Below are positions 35,871-44,214 of a DNA stretch of 64,000 nt, in pieces; the stretch's first letter is position 1; every line of letters begins with the position of its first letter. A program made the translations under genes and the position numbers. Under the pieces are notes generated by a model. The model did no database searches and was not told where the DNA came from. It saw only the letters and a list, made by a program, of their open reading frames with translations. Source of the DNA: an uncultured Blautia sp. (GTDB lineage: Bacteria > Bacillota > Clostridia > Lachnospirales > Lachnospiraceae); assembly GCA_900540785.1 (NCBI GenBank), contig UQHF01000008.1, positions 49,276 through 113,275 of the forward strand, read 5' to 3'.

Positions 35871-37458
35871 GTCTTATCCCTATCCTATTCCCCTCTGTAA
35901 AGACAGTTACCGCCCCGCTTTTCATTGTGTACTCCACCCTGCTTCCGGCACTTTCCAGGCGCTTTACAGCCTCCGGAGAAGGGTGACCATATGTGTTGGA
36001 TTCCGAGCAGGAAATCAAAGACACCTCCGGCTTTATTTCATCAAGAAACGCCTGGCTTGAAGAATAGCCGGAACCGTGGTGTCCCACTTTCATAAAATCC
36101 ACATCTTGAAGAATCGGAAGCAGTTTTTTCTCTGTTTCTTCCCCCACATCTCCGGTAAACAATCCCCGGAAATTTTTGTACGATAAAAGAAATACGACTG
36201 CGTCCTCGTTTACGTTTTCTCCGGAAGCTCCTGCCTTTGGGGAAAGCACAGAAATTTTCCCCTCTCCTATACGAAAAGTATCTCCTTCATTCGCTGTATA
36301 CACACGGATTCCCGCCTTTTTTGCAAGACCTTCAAGCTCTGTCCACGCCTCCGGTTTTTCCCGGATTCCCGGAAGAATAAGATTTCCGATTTTTAAAGAA
36401 ATGAGTCCTTTCTCCATATATTCAAGAATCTCCCGCACTCCGCTTATATGATCCTCATCCGTATGAGAAATAAAAACGGCGTCCACATAAGAAATCCCCT
36501 GATTTTTCAAAAACGGAAGCATCTGATACTGCCCGATATTCTTTTTATTGCTGCTTCCTCCGTCAACAAGAAACACTTCTTCTGTCGGAAACTGTACGAC
36601 AATGGCATCGCCCTGTCCAATATCAAGTCCTGTGATTTCCATATATTGTCTGTCTCTCTGACTCAGTACGAAAAGAGCCATGCTAAGAATCCCGAGAAAT
36701 CCGACTTTCAAAACCCGAAGTGTACTCACATTTTTCATCTGCTTTTTCAAAAGAAAACTGGCTGCTCCTGTCGCAGAAAATAAAATCATATAATAAATCA
36801 CTGCCTGCCAGATTTTGGGCTGTCCCGGCGTCCAGGTGCAAAAAGGAAGGGACACACCAAGACTGCAGAGCTTATCGTACCCAAAAAGTACAAGCCTTCC
36901 CGGAAGAGAAATACACACGGCAAGAGTCGGAAATATGCAGCCGATCAAAGCTGTAAAAACACCGCTTACAAGAACGATCCCCACTGTTGGCAGCACAAGC
37001 AGGTTTAAAAAAATCCCGACTACGGAAACCTCCCCATAAAACCACAGCATCACAGGGAGGGTGGTAAGCTGTACGCAAACAGAACCCATAAGACTTTTCA
37101 GGATTTTATTTTTCACGCCGAAAAGCCTTAAAAATACAGGCAGAATGGCTCCCACTCCCAGAACAGCGCCAAAAGAAAGAAGAAAACCGGTATTGTATAA
37201 ATACGCCGGAGCTTCCAGCAGAAGAATCATGGCAGACACAGAAAGCGCCGTCATCATATCATAAATCCGCCCCAGGATTTTTGCTCCTGTTGCAATGAGA
37301 AACATAGCAACAGCCCGCATGGCAGAAACACTTTCCCCTGTCATTTCTCCATAGAAAATCATGACAGTAAGAGAAAAAAAGCCTGCGCTCCAGATACCAA
37401 GACCTGACTTTTTCAAAAGCTCATAAAGTCCCATTCCGAGAAGGCTGATGTGAAGACC
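35854..37458 (-). pseudogene. comEC: comEC, 3' part only (split by prophage)
   Basis: ComEC is the channel for DNA entry in natural transformation. Here only the C-terminal part remains. The first in-frame codons read GLHISLLGMGLYELLKKSGLG, the centre of the conserved SGLHI motif. Directly upstream the frame hits a stop (37462-37464) in unrelated sequence. What remains includes the competence-domain membrane helices and the C-terminal metallo-beta-lactamase-like domain (IGQGDAIVVQFPTEE, SHTDEDHISGVRE, LFTGDVGEE, KVGHHGSGYSSSQ). The N-terminal region is not in this window and is presumably beyond the prophage's far end. A possible internal start at ATG 37434 would give a 526-aa protein, unlikely to work alone. 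Confidence 0.88.
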
Positions 37459-37515
37459 CGTTTAACCTCACTCTCGGTACACATTATAAAGAAACTTTTT
37501 TATATAGAAAGAATT

Positions 37516-37557
37516 TTACCCCCTTACCCCACTTTCAAAAGGGGGATAAGGGGGTAA
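37516..37557. repeat. G/C-rich hairpin near the prophage end
   Basis: TTACCCCCTTACCCC (from 37516) pairs with GGGGATAAGGGGGTAA (to 37557) across a ~9 nt A/T-rich loop, with one mismatch. It lies between the lipoprotein gene (stop at 37563) and the comEC junction. It may end the lipoprotein transcript or belong to the attachment region; no strong T-tract follows. Confidence 0.55.
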
Positions 37558-37562
37558 ACGCT

Positions 37563-38249
37563 TTATTCCATCTTTCCTTCCGGTGCATAGATAGCCATAA
37601 TTTCTTCTTCATTTTCTTTGTGATCTACTCTAATCCAAAAATCTCTGATCCAAAATCCTGCCCTATGGTTACCTATCGCATATAATTCATTTGTTGCGAA
37701 ATCCACAATAAATACTTCAGGAAGTCGGCCATTCCCATCACTCCACTCCATTTCTTCTTTGTACATCTCACACACTTTGTCTAAACATTTTTGACATAGA
37801 AATTGCTTTGCCTTATCAAAATCCAATCCACTACCATCGTCATAAGTAACACTTGCTTCGAATATCCCTCGTCCCGGCATACCAGAAATATGGAACATAC
37901 ACTCTCCATCACCATGTCCACTTGTCATAATCCCCATTGTACCGTTCTCCAGAACTTCTGTACCGTCATCAGAATAAGCTCTCGTATCCAAATTGCTAAT
38001 ATCCATTGTATTAAGGCACACCAATCCTATCATTCCACTTTTTCTGAAATATGGCATTAAACTATTTTCATTGTCACCACAAATGTAACAGTCTCCTTTT
38101 AATTCAGAATCAACCTGAATACTATAATCTTTTTCTTCTATGCTTTCAGAAAGAACTCTATCCTTAAAATCGGATTGGGTTGCTTTTTCTGTACATCCAG
38201 ACAACACACACATTGATGCCAATAGTAACGGAATTACTAATTTTTTCAT
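37563..38249 (-). CDS. Prophage-end lipoprotein with two CxxC pairs
   Basis: Predicted membrane-anchored lipoprotein, 228 aa. The signal KKLVIPLLLASMCVLSGC has a lipobox LSGC with Cys19 modified. The mature part has a CYICGDN pair and, later, LCQKCLDKVC, two CxxC arrangements that could hold a metal or disulfide. The C-terminal VFIVDFATNELYAIGNHRAGFWIRDFWIRV is strand-rich. I know no named function for this family. Located at the element's edge and ending before the comEC junction, it is a candidate lysogenic-conversion gene, for example in surface modification or superinfection exclusion, but that is inference. A terminator separates it from the upstream XRE gene. Confidence 0.65.
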   Translation of the reverse strand: MKKLVIPLLLASMCVLSGCTEKATQSDFKDRVLSESIEEKDYSIQVDSELKGDCYICGDNENSLMPYFRKSGMIGLVCLNTMDISNLDTRAYSDDGTEVLENGTMGIMTSGHGDGECMFHISGMPGRGIFEASVTYDDGSGLDFDKAKQFLCQKCLDKVCEMYKEEMEWSDGNGRLPEVFIVDFATNELYAIGNHRAGFWIRDFWIRVDHKENEEEIMAIYAPEGKME

Positions 38250-38269
38250 AAACTCCTACCTTTCAGGGC

Positions 38270-38310
38270 AAAAAAAGAACAGCCCATAGTGTTTTCACTT
38301 ATGAACTGTC
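38270..38310 (-). terminator. Terminator after the first XRE gene
   Basis: On the minus strand GGACAGTTCATAAGTG, loop, CACTATGGGCTGTTC forms an imperfect hairpin that runs into seven T residues. It separates the XRE gene from the lipoprotein gene. A closely related hairpin follows the paralogous XRE gene at 38829-38867. Confidence 0.75.
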
Positions 38311-38634
38311 CTACTTTTTCTGTAAACTCCGCACGAAGGTAAGTAATATCTCCCTCTCTTTATCATCCAAATACTCCCAAGTTTCTACCAGTTCCAGTTG
38401 ACCCGCTGATAAGTCAGGGCGGATTCCGTCTTTGGTAAAAAACTGTGCCAGCGTAATTCCAAATGCATCACATATCTTTTCTATAGTTGGAATCGTTGGG
38501 ATACTTTCTTTTGAAACAATTTTCCCCAATGCTGTCTGTGACATTCCAGTCAATTGAGAGAGACGGTATCTTGAAATTTTATGCTTTTCACACAACTCAA
38601 TAATCCTCAATGCAACATAGTCTTCTGTAAGCAA
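38311..38634 (-). CDS. XRE-family regulator (tandem copy 1)
   Basis: Helix-turn-helix protein of 107 aa. HTH residues ~20-60: ISRYRLSQLTGMSQTALGKIVSKESIPTIPTIEKICDAFGITLAQFF, the Cro/cI type with recognition helix around SQTALGKI. A C-terminal helix (EYLDDKEREILLTFVRSLQ) may serve for dimerisation. It has no peptidase domain, so it is not a LexA-like repressor. Roughly half of its residues match the next XRE gene (38868-39188), so the two are tandem paralogues. Probable role: regulation inside the lysogeny module. Which promoter it acts on cannot be seen. Confidence 0.8.
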   Translation of the reverse strand: MLTEDYVALRIIELCEKHKISRYRLSQLTGMSQTALGKIVSKESIPTIPTIEKICDAFGITLAQFFTKDGIRPDLSAGQLELVETWEYLDDKEREILLTFVRSLQKK

Positions 38635-38828
38635 GTAATCTACACCTCTCCTCTGATACTAGATGTATTTATTTTATCCCGTTATCAAAGGTTTGATTAG
38701 AACCATAATGGTTTAGTATTTTACTAACTCATAGATTAGTATTAGTGCAAAAAAAATTGTATGGATGGTTCATAAGTATATCGTTCTTCTTAATTCGATA
38801 ATCGCTATCCTGTTTCGCTTTCGTATAA

Positions 38829-38867
38829 AAAAAGAAACAGTCCAATATTTTCTTAGAACTGTCTCTC
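38829..38867 (-). terminator. Terminator after the second XRE gene
   Basis: On the minus strand AGACAGTTCTAA, loop, TTGGACTGTTTC is followed by seven T residues. It shares the ACAGTTC/GGACTGTT pattern with the terminator at 38270-38310, evidence that gene and terminator were duplicated as a unit. Confidence 0.75.
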
Positions 38868-39188
38868 TTATTTCTTCAGTCCACGAATCATTGTCATGAA
38901 TACCTTCCGTTCCTCAATATCCAACGAATCCCATATCATAAGGATTTCTCTTTGAGTCTCTGTCAAATTTGGATGACTCTCCTCATTCGAAAAAAACTGC
39001 GCTAATGTAATGCCGAAGGCACTGCATAGCTTTTCAAGAGTTGGTATGGTCGGAATACTCTCTTTTGATATTATGCTTCCAATTGCAGTTTGGGACATTC
39101 CGGTCAGTTGAGCAAGACGATACTTTGTCAATCCACGCTTTTCACATAAATCAACAAGACGATCAGCTATGTAGTCCTCTATACACAA
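38868..39188 (-). CDS. XRE-family regulator (tandem copy 2)
   Basis: Paralogue of the preceding regulator, 106 aa. The HTH is LTKYRLAQLTGMSQTAIGSIISKESIPTIPTLEKLCSAFGITLAQFF and the C-terminal part is DSLDIEERKVFMTMIRGLKK. The conserved motif SKESIPTIPT is shared by both copies. The first residues before ATG contain an AT-rich region with possible operators. Two repressors of the same type in tandem suggest division of labour, for example a regulator and its antagonist, or a recent duplication after recombination of two elements. Function is inference. Confidence 0.8.
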   Translation of the reverse strand: MCIEDYIADRLVDLCEKRGLTKYRLAQLTGMSQTAIGSIISKESIPTIPTLEKLCSAFGITLAQFFSNEESHPNLTETQREILMIWDSLDIEERKVFMTMIRGLKK

Positions 39189-39314
39189 GTAAATACACCT
39201 CTCTTCCGATATACGTTACTTTCATTTTAAACGTAAATCGAAAGATTTATTAGAACCATACTTCTTTAGCATTTACTCAACTATACTTGACTATATAGAC
39301 AAAAAAATAAGATG

Positions 39315-39527
39315 CTATTGTGCATTCTCCAGTTCTATCAAACGATTATCCAGTCTGTTATACTCTCTTTGAGTTTCTTCAATTTTAGCATACATCTTTA
39401 AAATTGTCGAACCTTTTACAAAGACTCTTTTTTCGCAGTAGCGGTATAACTTCTCCTTTAACTTTCTTAAATGTAATCCACATTTTTGAAGCTCTTTCAA
39501 AAGCATTTCTTCTTCATATTCTGACAA
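39315..39527 (-). CDS. Small coiled-coil protein
   Basis: Protein of 70 aa, almost entirely helical. The heptad pattern runs through EEEMLLKELQKCGLHLRKLKEKLYRYCEK and, after a break, ILKMYAKIEETQREYNRLDNRLIELENAQ. It has no signal or membrane segment. It is probably a real gene since its position between two regulators leaves no better frame. It does not show the SxxLD motif expected for Spo0E-like phosphatases, so that idea is not supported. Unknown function; possibly a dimeric modulator. Confidence 0.5.
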   Translation of the reverse strand: MSEYEEEMLLKELQKCGLHLRKLKEKLYRYCEKRVFVKGSTILKMYAKIEETQREYNRLDNRLIELENAQ

Positions 39528-39746
39528 TTATTCCACCTTCCTTTCGCTACGATAATACCATTTGAAGACAAATTCCGCAATAAAAATCCATCGACGAAAT
39601 TCCCTTTATTCCGACATCTTCTCGTTATTTTTAACATGTGCTATACTCCTCTTTAGTGTAGTATGTACTTTTGTACAATTCACCTTTAAAAGCCGGGAGC
39701 AGATTTCCAAATAGAACTTGCTCAAACGGCGAAAGGAGGTGATAAC

Positions 39747-40136
39747 ATGCCTATAAACTATCCATTAATTGGTATCCGCATCAAAGAAACCCGAAATCAG
39801 CAAGGAATCTCTGCGGAAGAATTAGCTGAACTGGCAGATTTATCTTCTGTTTATATCAGCTACATTGAAAATGCCAAGCGGAAACCCAGCTTAGAATCTC
39901 TTGTCAAAATCTGCAATGCACTGGGAATTACGTTGGATGAATTGCTCTATGGAAATCTGCTTTACAATCCTACAGAATATCAAACAGATATTGATCTGCT
40001 TATGGCAGACTGTTCCAAAAACGAAAAGCGTTTCATCTTCCTAATTCTTTCTGCGGTAAAAGATATTCTTCGGAGCAATGATTGGTCTTTAATTGAAAAA
40101 ATACTTCTAAAGGACAGCAATTTAAAAGATCTATAA
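39747..40136 (+). CDS. XRE-family regulator of the recombinase operon
   Basis: HTH protein of 129 aa. HTH segment RIKETRNQQGISAEELAELADLSSVYISYIENAKRKPSLESLVKICNALGITLDELL, of the SinR/Cro type. The C-terminal ~50 residues carry KNEKRFIFLILSAVKDIL. The start has a strong AAAGGAGGTGATAAC site. Upstream (39670-39700) there is TGTACTTTTGTACA, a short dyad that could be its operator. A terminator (40164-40205) separates it from the recombinase gene, so it can be expressed separately; by position it probably regulates the operon. Confidence 0.85.
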   Translation: MPINYPLIGIRIKETRNQQGISAEELAELADLSSVYISYIENAKRKPSLESLVKICNALGITLDELLYGNLLYNPTEYQTDIDLLMADCSKNEKRFIFLILSAVKDILRSNDWSLIEKILLKDSNLKDL

Positions 40137-40163
40137 TTGAATCACAAATCCATTTCACTTTAT

Positions 40164-40205
40164 ATAAACCATCCGTTATTCAATTAACTGGTGGTTTATG
40201 TCTTT
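40164..40205 (+). terminator. Terminator/attenuator before the recombinase operon
   Basis: ATAAACCA (40164-40171) pairs with TGGTTTAT (40192-40199), followed by GTCTTTTT. It lies between the XRE gene and the recombinase gene, 55 bp before the recombinase start. It could be a simple terminator or a readthrough control point. Confidence 0.75.
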
Positions 40206-40259
40206 TTCTCACAAAAAAATTATAATGAAAATAAATCGCAATACAAGGAATGATAACCT

Positions 40260-42128
40260 ATGAAAGAATATGAAGAAAGAACTGAAACAATCGAACAACA
40301 AAAAGCCCTTATTCGTGAGCGTTATAAAGGAATAAATCCCGATGAGCTTGATGTCATTCCTGCGCTCCCAAAACCGGATATATTTAAAACATCTTCCATG
40401 TTAAGAGTAGCAGTTTATGCTAGAGTTTCCACTGACGATCCTCGGCAGACATCCTCATATGAGCTTCAAAAAAATCATTATCAAGACGTGGTAGATCGTA
40501 ACCCCAACTGGAATCTTGTGAAAATATATGCCGATGAAGGAATTTCCGGTACATCTCTGCAACATAGAGAAGCCTTCAAGCAGATGGTACAAGACTGCGA
40601 AGATGGCAAAATTGATCTTATACTCACAAAAAGTGTATCTCGATTTGCTCGTAATGTTGTGGACTGTATCGGTTATGTCCGGGAGCTCCTTTCTCTCCGT
40701 CCTCCGGTCGGTGTATTTTTTGAAACCGAACATTTAAATACCCTTGATCCCAAAAGCGAAATGATTCTTTCCTTCATGTCTACCCTTGCACAAGAGGAAA
40801 GTCATACAAAAAGTGAAATCATGAATGCCTCTATTGAGATGCGTTTTCGCCGAGGAATATTCCTGACACCCCCTTTGCTTGGATATGATCAAGACGAAAA
40901 CGGAGAATTAAAAATTAATGAACACGAGGCGAAAATCGTAAAGCTGATTTTTTATATGTATTTGAATGGAAATACCTGTCAGGAAATTGCTGATACACTT
41001 ACGGAACTTGGCTGCAAAACAAAAAAGAATAATGAAGTATGGTCTTCCGGTTCTATTCTTCAGATTTTGCAAAATGAAAGACATTGTGGCGATGTTCTTG
41101 CCCGTAAAACATGGACACCAAATTATCTGGATCATAAATCACGGAAAAATAACCAAGACCGTAATCAATATAGAAAACGTGAGCATCATGAAGCTATTAT
41201 TTCAAGAGATGATTTCATTGCAGTTCAAAAACTAATCAGTAATGCTAAATATGGAAATAAAGCCTTGCTTCCCGAACTTCACGTAATCCCGGATGGGGCT
41301 TTAAAAGGATTCATCACAGTTAATCCCCGTTGGGCCGGCTTCAAACCGAACGATTACCTTGCCGCTTCATCAAGTATATCTGATTCAGAAAACACACCTT
41401 CAGATACTTCCCCCGTTACTGTACAGCTTGGTTCTTTTGACTTAAGGGGATATGAAATCGCACATGGTCAATTTTTTGAAACTACCGGAAAAATATCAGC
41501 AACACTATCTTACGAAAAATTAAATTTCAGTACGGAGGCGCTTAGAAAATTTGGAGAAATCAAAACCGTAGAATTGCTGATACATCCAAGTTCTTATCTT
41601 CTCGCTGTACGGCCTTGCACACTTGAAGATAATCGAAATAAAGTCCAATGGGCGCGTCTGCGAAATGGAGTTCTGGTTCCTCGATATATATATGGAGCAG
41701 CGTTCCTACCCACACTTTATGAACTGTTTGGCTGGAATCCCAACTGCAAATACCGTGTTCTCGGAGTGGCACATCAAAAGGGATCTGAAAATGTCCTGAT
41801 TTTTAATATGAAAGAAACCGAAGTACGCATTCCGAATGAAGTACCTGCAACAACAGACAAAGATTCCCCTAATAAATCAGCGGAGACTTCTTCCACGCCT
41901 AAAACTATCCTCGGCTATCCGGCAGAATGGATGAATAGCTTTGGAAACAATTATTATAGTCAAACCCACGCACGGGAACTGGTTGCTTTTACCAATAATA
42001 AGAATTGGCAAACCACCTCTGAAGGACAGCCCTATAAGGAATCAGAACTGCATACCACACCCAAAGCGGAGCTCACGAAAGGAATCGTGGAAATTATGGA
42101 AGAAATAAAGGAGAATCGTAATGACTGA
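40260..42128 (+). CDS. Large serine recombinase with unusual C-terminal domain (R1)
   Basis: Site-specific recombinase of 622 aa. The resolvase catalytic domain has Ser57 in VYARVSTDDPR, DEGISGTSLQHREAFKQM, and SVSRFARNVVDC. The PF07508-type recombinase domain follows (FRRGIFLTPPLLGYDQDE ... NGNTCQEIADTLTELG). Instead of the usual zinc ribbon and coiled coil, the C-terminal ~280 residues form a different domain. It contains GYEIAHGQFF, LAVRPCTLED and FGWNPNCKYRVLG, and ends with YPAEWMNSFG. The same pattern is found in the next gene and weakly in the one after. It starts a five-gene plus-strand operon. DNA cutting is expected through Ser57; the C-terminal domain could give target choice or partner binding (inference). 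Confidence 0.9.
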   Translation: MKEYEERTETIEQQKALIRERYKGINPDELDVIPALPKPDIFKTSSMLRVAVYARVSTDDPRQTSSYELQKNHYQDVVDRNPNWNLVKIYADEGISGTSLQHREAFKQMVQDCEDGKIDLILTKSVSRFARNVVDCIGYVRELLSLRPPVGVFFETEHLNTLDPKSEMILSFMSTLAQEESHTKSEIMNASIEMRFRRGIFLTPPLLGYDQDENGELKINEHEAKIVKLIFYMYLNGNTCQEIADTLTELGCKTKKNNEVWSSGSILQILQNERHCGDVLARKTWTPNYLDHKSRKNNQDRNQYRKREHHEAIISRDDFIAVQKLISNAKYGNKALLPELHVIPDGALKGFITVNPRWAGFKPNDYLAASSSISDSENTPSDTSPVTVQLGSFDLRGYEIAHGQFFETTGKISATLSYEKLNFSTEALRKFGEIKTVELLIHPSSYLLAVRPCTLEDNRNKVQWARLRNGVLVPRYIYGAAFLPTLYELFGWNPNCKYRVLGVAHQKGSENVLIFNMKETEVRIPNEVPATTDKDSPNKSAETSSTPKTILGYPAEWMNSFGNNYYSQTHARELVAFTNNKNWQTTSEGQPYKESELHTTPKAELTKGIVEIMEEIKENRND

Positions 42129-42906
42129 CACACCTGTAAACACATGGGAACTGGCACAAAATATTCCCGAAGATATGAGCAAACCTCAAAATCCCCTGCC
42201 AGTAACTATCACACCGGGAAAAGATGGACAATCCGACATCATTGAAGACATGGATTTCAGCTTTGATGGATATCAAGTTGTCCGTGGCGAATTTTTCGCT
42301 CATACATTTGAGCCTTCCTTTACATTTAACAATTACAAAGTATCTGTAAATATGGCCTGTATAAAAAAACTTCCTTCTGTAGAATATGTTCAGATACTCG
42401 TAAACCCAGAAGAAAAAAAGCTTGCTGTAAGGCCATGTCGTGAAGAAGAAAAAGACTCTTTCCGTTGGTGTTCCGCAGGGAAAAAGAAAAATCCAAAACA
42501 GATCACCTGCCGGATATTCTTTGCGAAAGTTATCTCTTTGATGAACTGGAATCCTAACTATCGTTACAAACTTTTAGGAAAACTCATCCGATCCGGTGAT
42601 GAAGTATTATTCATTTTTGACCTGACAACCCCGGAAATATTCATGCGCACTTCCAAAGAGGGAGAAAAGCCAAGAGTATCTCGAACTGCAAGCTATCCTT
42701 CTGAGTGGCAGAATCAATTCGGAGTTCCTGTCGAAGAGCATCAAAATGCCCTGCAGATCAATATTTTTGACGGATATGCCGTATTTGATGTCCATGAAAA
42801 AAAGAAAACACAGTCTGCTATGCAGGAGCAGATACCAGTCCCAAACGAAAGTGAGGTGCTAGATGATGAGTCGAGAAAATCTATGTCAACCCATCCTGAG
42901 TATTGA
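42121..42906 (+). CDS. Stand-alone relative of the R1 C-terminal domain
   Basis: Protein of 261 aa, start overlapping the R1 stop by 8 nt with AAGGAG upstream. Visible shared pattern with the R1 C-terminal domain: GYQVVRGEFF, VEYVQILVNPEEKKLAVRPC, LMNWNPNYRYKLLGKLIRSGDE, and YPSEWQNQFG near the C-terminus, in the same order and spacing. No catalytic resolvase part is present. It could be a co-factor or antagonist that forms mixed complexes with R1, or a recombination directionality factor; none of this is established. No named domain recognised. Confidence 0.8.
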   Translation: MTDTPVNTWELAQNIPEDMSKPQNPLPVTITPGKDGQSDIIEDMDFSFDGYQVVRGEFFAHTFEPSFTFNNYKVSVNMACIKKLPSVEYVQILVNPEEKKLAVRPCREEEKDSFRWCSAGKKKNPKQITCRIFFAKVISLMNWNPNYRYKLLGKLIRSGDEVLFIFDLTTPEIFMRTSKEGEKPRVSRTASYPSEWQNQFGVPVEEHQNALQINIFDGYAVFDVHEKKKTQSAMQEQIPVPNESEVLDDESRKSMSTHPEY

Positions 42907-43264
42907 TTTAAAAAAGAGTCTTATTCGTATTCATCGTAATACACTACGGCTTCTCGGCGATCCTGATTATATTCAACTACTGATTAATCCCAATTCCAAA
43001 ATGATAGCAATAAAGGCTGGCGATAAACGGGATTATCTCGCACATAAAGTTAGAAAATATCGTTTTGAAACAGGATACAGTTATGAATTATACTGTAAAG
43101 ATTTATTACAAACCATGATGACTGTAGACTGCGGGTGGGAATATGGAAATATTTTCCGCTTATATGGGCAATTTAATTCCAAAGCAGGAGTTATACAGTT
43201 TTCCATGTTGGAAACGTCCCCTTCTATGCAACAGAATACTGAATGGAGTGAACAAACATTATGA
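42863..43264 (+). CDS. Short stand-alone relative of the R1 C-terminal domain
   Basis: Protein of 133 aa whose start lies 44 nt inside the preceding gene, after a GAGGTG site, with two successive ATG codons. The core IRIHRNTLRLLGDPDYIQLLINPNSKMIAIKA corresponds to the VEYVQILVNPEEKKLAVRPC part of the preceding protein, and YELYCKDLLQTMMTVDCGWEYGNIFRLYGQ to its IFFAKVISLMNWNPNYRYKLLGK part. It thus contains the minimal core of the domain without the N- and C-terminal extensions. The wide overlap suggests translational coupling. Function unknown. Confidence 0.75.
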   Translation: MMSRENLCQPILSIDLKKSLIRIHRNTLRLLGDPDYIQLLINPNSKMIAIKAGDKRDYLAHKVRKYRFETGYSYELYCKDLLQTMMTVDCGWEYGNIFRLYGQFNSKAGVIQFSMLETSPSMQQNTEWSEQTL

Positions 43265-44214
43265 GTAACTATAACAACTATACCCTTAAACTTGATCTGG
43301 AATTTACGAATCTCATTCAGCCTTTAGAAGATCGCGAACATAAATCACTGGAACGCAAAATAAGCTCCCACGCATACAGTGAGCCGATTTACACTTGGAA
43401 TGGATTGATTGTGGATGGAGTTGAAGCATATCAAATCTGTCATAAACGAGGAATCAAATTTCGTATCAAACGCATGTATTTTTTAAGCCGGGAGGATGCA
43501 ATCTCATGGATCTGCACACAGCAACTTAAACGTGAAGACCTTACAGAAGCCAACCGCAAATATGTGATTGGAAAGAAATATGATGCCGTAAAAGCAATTA
43601 CTGCCCGTATTTCATCTGAAAATTCCACCACCGGAAAAGGCGGTCATACATATCGTATAGAAAAGAAAATTCCTTGTAGACATATTTCCGCAACACAGAT
43701 AGCATCTGAATGCAACACATCTCCTGCTTCCGTGTACAAATACAATGAATATAGTCGTGCATTGGATAATATTTGCGAGAAAACTCCCCAAATGGTAGAA
43801 CGAATCCGTTCTGGTAAACTTCGCATTTCTCACGCCAATATTATTGAACTTTCCCGGCTGCCTCATTATGAACTCAAAAAATTATATGATTACATGATTG
43901 AAAAAGGCATTGAACATCTGAGCTATCCTGATATGAAGCGTGAACTTCAATGGAGAAAAGTTGTCGCTTCAACCCAAAAGGAAAAAATCGCAGAGCCGAA
44001 ACCCGTCATCAAGCAAATGCCAAAATTTGATCCCGATGCTGAGCTTTCCAGTCTTTCTCTCACAATTCCTTCTTGGTGCAGCTCCATCGAACGGGTAATG
44101 AATGTGACTGATTTCCAACGTTCTTCTAAAGAAGGAAAAAAACGTTTAAAAATACAACTGAGTAATCTAATGACTGTAATTGATAAAATTACAAAGATTT
44201 TGGAGGAAGCATGA
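43261..44214 (+). CDS. ParB-like protein 1
   Basis: Protein of 317 aa starting in an ATGA overlap with the previous stop. The N-terminal half is ParB/sulfiredoxin-like: EPIYTWNGLIVDGVEAYQICHKRGIKFRIKRM corresponds to the conserved strand, helix and G(x)R-type box. The middle RIEKKIPCRHISATQIASECNTSPASVYKYNEYSRALDNI resembles an HTH. It lacks a clear ParA partner in the window, so plasmid-type partition is unlikely. The following gene has a different ParB-like domain. Possible role as DNA-binding or CTP-switch protein in the recombinase operon (inference). Confidence 0.7.
   Translation: MSNYNNYTLKLDLEFTNLIQPLEDREHKSLERKISSHAYSEPIYTWNGLIVDGVEAYQICHKRGIKFRIKRMYFLSREDAISWICTQQLKREDLTEANRKYVIGKKYDAVKAITARISSENSTTGKGGHTYRIEKKIPCRHISATQIASECNTSPASVYKYNEYSRALDNICEKTPQMVERIRSGKLRISHANIIELSRLPHYELKKLYDYMIEKGIEHLSYPDMKRELQWRKVVASTQKEKIAEPKPVIKQMPKFDPDAELSSLSLTIPSWCSSIERVMNVTDFQRSSKEGKKRLKIQLSNLMTVIDKITKILEEA

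Noticed and set aside
37516..37557. C/G-rich hairpin as the attachment core
   Set aside because: It lies about 60 bp inside the phage DNA and resembles a terminator; the core itself is at ~37456-37462 and cannot be fixed without the other end.
37435..37562. tRNA gene as prophage insertion site
   Set aside because: No cloverleaf found; the site is inside comEC coding sequence.
39315..39527. Spo0E-like phosphatase
   Set aside because: The small protein is a coiled coil but lacks the SxxLD motif.
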